Origin: DASQUK01 sp963717085 | GTDB taxonomy: Bacteria; Actinomycetota; Acidimicrobiia; Acidimicrobiales; VFJN01 | DNA length: 64,000 nt | Assembly (NCBI GenBank): GCA_963717085.1 | Contig: CAVQVM010000019.1 | Span: 248,001 to 312,000, forward strand | Reading direction: 5' to 3' | In this document: piece after piece, positions 61,844 to 64,000 of the stretch | How the letters are laid out: every line of letters begins with the position of its first letter | How positions within the stretch are numbered: position 1 is the stretch's first letter | Position numbers and translations under genes: made by a program | Notes under the pieces: generated by a model | The model's database searches: none | The model's input: the letters and a program-made list of their open reading frames with translations, nothing else | Told to the model about the DNA's origin: nothing

Positions 61844-64000
61844 GATGACCGGCGCAACCGGCGCGACCGCGGTGACGGCGGTGCGGTTCGAGCACCGCCG
61901 GGTCGGCGACGGCCTGGGGATCGGCGTGGCCGCCCCCAGGCTGTCGTGGATCACCGAAACGAATGCACCCGGCTGGTGGCAGGTCGGCTACGAGATCGAG
62001 GTCGTCGACGGTCGGGGCGAGCCGGTGGCGACGCCGGGGCGGGTCGAGTCGCACGAGTCCGTGCTGGTGGCGTGGCCGGCGGAGCCGCTCGAGTCGCGCC
62101 AGCGCCGGTGTGTCCGGGTCCGGGTGTGGGGCTCCGACGGCGAGGGGTCGGCGTGGAGCGAGCCGGCCGAGGTCGAGGCGGGGCTGCTCGTTCCGGCCGA
62201 CTGGTCCGCCCGGTTCATCGCCCCGGCCGACGCCGAGCCGGGGGGCGGAGGCCGCGACGAGCAGCCCACAGACCGGCCGTCGCTGCTCCGCCGAGCCTTC
62301 GAGGTGGGCGTCCCGGTCGAGCGGGCGCGGCTGTACCTCACCGCGCTCGGCGTCTACGAGGTCGAGATCAACGGCACGCGTGTCGGCGATCACGTGCTGG
62401 CTCCGGGGTGGACGAGCTACGACCACCGGCTGCGGGTGGAGACGTTCGACGTCACCGGCCTCGTGCGGCCGGGGGCCAACGCCATCGGGGCGTGGCTGGC
62501 CGAGGGCTGGTACGGCGGCAAGCTGGGCTGGGACGGCGGCCGGCGCATCTATGGCCACCGCCTTGCTCTCCTGGCGCAGCTCGAGATCGCGCTGGCGGAC
62601 CGCACCACACAGACGGTCGCCACCGCAGCCGACGACCACTGGCGTGCCCACGCCTCGCCCATCGTGGCCAGCGGCATCTACGCCGGCGAGGCCTACGACG
62701 GCCGGCTGGAGCAACCGGGCTGGTCCGGCGCCGGGTTCGACGACCGGGAGTGGCTGCCGACCACGGTCGTCGAGCGCGACCTCGACACCCTGGTGGCACG
62801 CAACGGGCCGCCGGTCCGTCGCACGGAGACGCTGCGCCCGGTGGCCGTGACCACGTCGCCGTCGGGCCGCACGATCCTCGATTTCGGCCAGAACCTCGTG
62901 GGCCGCGTGCGCGTCAGCGCGGCCGGCGAGGCGGGGTCGACCCTGACCATCCGCCATGCCGAAGTCCTCGAGGCGGGCGAGCTGTGCACCGCGCCCCTGC
63001 GCGGGGCCGAGGCGACCGACCGGTTCACGCTGAGGGGCGACGCCGTCGAGACCTGGGAGCCGCGCTTCACGTTCCACGGGTTCCGGTACGCCGAGATCGA
63101 GGTCCCGGGGTCCGGCATGGAGGTGCCGGGACCCGATGCGATCACCGCCGTCGCCTGCCACTCGGACATGGAGCGCACCGGCTGGTTCTCCTGCTCCGAC
63201 GAGCGCATCACCAGGCTCCACGCCAATGTCGTCTGGGGGATGCGGGGCAACTTCCTCGACGTGCCCACGGACTGCCCGCAGCGTGACGAGCGGCTGGGTT
63301 GGACAGGCGACATCAACGTGTTCGCCCCCACCGCCAGCTACCTCTACGACTGTGCCGGCGTCCTCGCATCGTGGCTGGCCGACCTGGCGGTCGAACAGGG
63401 CGCCGACGGCGTCGTTCCCCTGGTGGTGCCCAACGCCCTCGAGGCCACGTTCCCCGCCGCCGTGTGGGGCGACGCCGCCGTGATCGTCCCGTGGGTCCTC
63501 TACCAGCGCTTCGGGGACGTCGGCGTCCTGCGCGACCAGTACGCCAGCATGCGTGCCTGGGTCGACCACGTCGTCGGCCTGGCGGGCGAGAACCGGCTGT
63601 GGGACGAGGGCTTCCAGTTCGCCGATTGGCTCGACCCGTCCGCCCCGGAGGATCGGCCGCAGCAGGCGCGCACCGATCCCCACCTGGTGGCTACGGCGGC
63701 GCTGTGCCGCTCGCTCGACGTGCTGGCCTCAGCCGCGGATGTGGTGGGGGCCGGGCGCCACGGCCGGCCCGACGATGCCGAGCGCTACCGGTCGATCGCC
63801 GCCGAGGTGCGTGCCGCCTTCGCCCGCGAGTACATGGCGCCCAGCGGCCTGCTGGTGTCGGACTCGCAGACCGCCTACGCACTGGCTCTGCGCTACGCCC
63901 TGCTCCCCGAGGCCGACCAGAGGGCGCGGGCTGGCCGACGGCTCGCCAAGCTGGTCCGCTACGCCGGCTATCGGATCGCTACCGGCTTCGTGGGCACCCC
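61844..64000 (+). CDS. Alpha-L-rhamnosidase (glycoside hydrolase family 78), 3'-partial
   Basis: At least 719 residues from ATG 61844; the frame is open to the window edge. AAPRLSWITETNAPGWWQVGYEI at the start is the Bac_rhamnosid N-terminal fibronectin-type part; LYLTALGVYEVEINGTRVGD, LAPGWTSYDHRLRVETFDVT and GAWLAEGWYGGKLGW near 160-225 mark the middle domain. DVPTDCPQRDERLGWTGDINVF near 470 holds the acidic residues of the catalytic site in the (alpha/alpha)6 barrel. It would release L-rhamnose from plant glycosides or rhamnolipids. No signal peptide is seen, so it may act in the cytoplasm on imported glycosides. Plant hydroquinone glycosides and flavonoids are possible links to the rest of the window, but this is a guess. 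Confidence 0.9.

Noticed and set aside
61805..63286. 493-residue open frame as the gene after the TetR
   Set aside because: It is an Arg/Gly-rich shadow of the rhamnosidase frame, which carries clear GH78 motifs.
1..64000. tRNA, rRNA, prophage or transposase genes
   Set aside because: None recognised on either strand by reading the sequence.

Overview
The window looks like a chromosome segment from a high-GC actinobacterium, most like an uncultured member of the Acidimicrobiia. The reasons are the very high GC in every gene, frequent GTG/TTG starts, TANNNT-type -10 boxes sitting on or just upstream of start codons (leaderless style), an F420-type luciferase-family oxidoreductase, a DUF2786 protein, and many acyl-CoA dehydrogenases of the actinobacterial FadE type. 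No rRNA, tRNA, CRISPR array, transposase or phage gene was seen. The first gene (position 3) is probably cut at its 5' end; the last (61844) runs off the right edge.

Region 1 (1-7.4 kb) is a nearly complete hydroquinone catabolic operon: two-subunit hydroquinone 1,2-dioxygenase, 4-hydroxymuconic semialdehyde dehydrogenase, maleylacetate reductase (with an apparent frameshift), two-subunit 3-oxoadipate CoA-transferase and beta-ketoadipyl-CoA thiolase. Together they would take hydroquinone to succinyl-CoA and acetyl-CoA. A large LuxR/AAA regulator converges on it (7.5-10.3 kb). Region 2 (10.3-11.2 kb) is mostly non-coding and rich in hairpins. Region 3 (11.2-23 kb) holds EfeO and EfeB without EfeU, two tandem paralogous membrane-anchored proteins, a mini-ORF whose leader is almost the full antisense of the 16S rRNA tail, a kinase-like protein, a STAS protein, a winged-helix AlkZ-like protein and a DUF2786 protein.

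Region 4 (21.7-33.8 kb) and region 6 (42-61.8 kb) are acyl-CoA/side-chain catabolism: acyl-CoA synthetase, aldolase, hydroxyacid dehydrogenase, P450, 3Fe-4S ferredoxin, four acyl-CoA dehydrogenases (one a double-length fusion), enoyl-CoA hydratase, CaiB-type CoA-transferase, thiolase/lipid-transfer protein with an OB-fold partner, SDRs, zinc alcohol dehydrogenases, a drug-type ABC exporter and TetR regulators. Region 5 (33.8-42.3 kb) has a nucleosidase, LtrA, a PadR regulator, a molybdate uptake operon (modABC) with a Mop protein, and an MMPL exporter.

Two features tie regions 4 and 6 together. First, a 16-bp palindrome CTGAC-N6-GTCAG occurs eight times (six exact, or nearly so, at the core promoter), always in front of catabolic genes; this looks like one TetR-type regulon. 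Second, a 50-95 bp repeat family (eight copies) sits at gene junctions. In three copies it encodes a mini-ORF (SERP...ESE..GPSG...) whose start overlaps the upstream stop or predicted transcription start, and whose stop overlaps the downstream start codon. In three others it is read in frame into a protein. Its 3' hairpin changes sequence but keeps pairing and a GNA loop. I know of no description of this family; it is the best candidate here for a new system. Two further structured repeats (about 117 nt at 32799 and 35717; about 95 nt at 4253 and 55755) are also unexplained.
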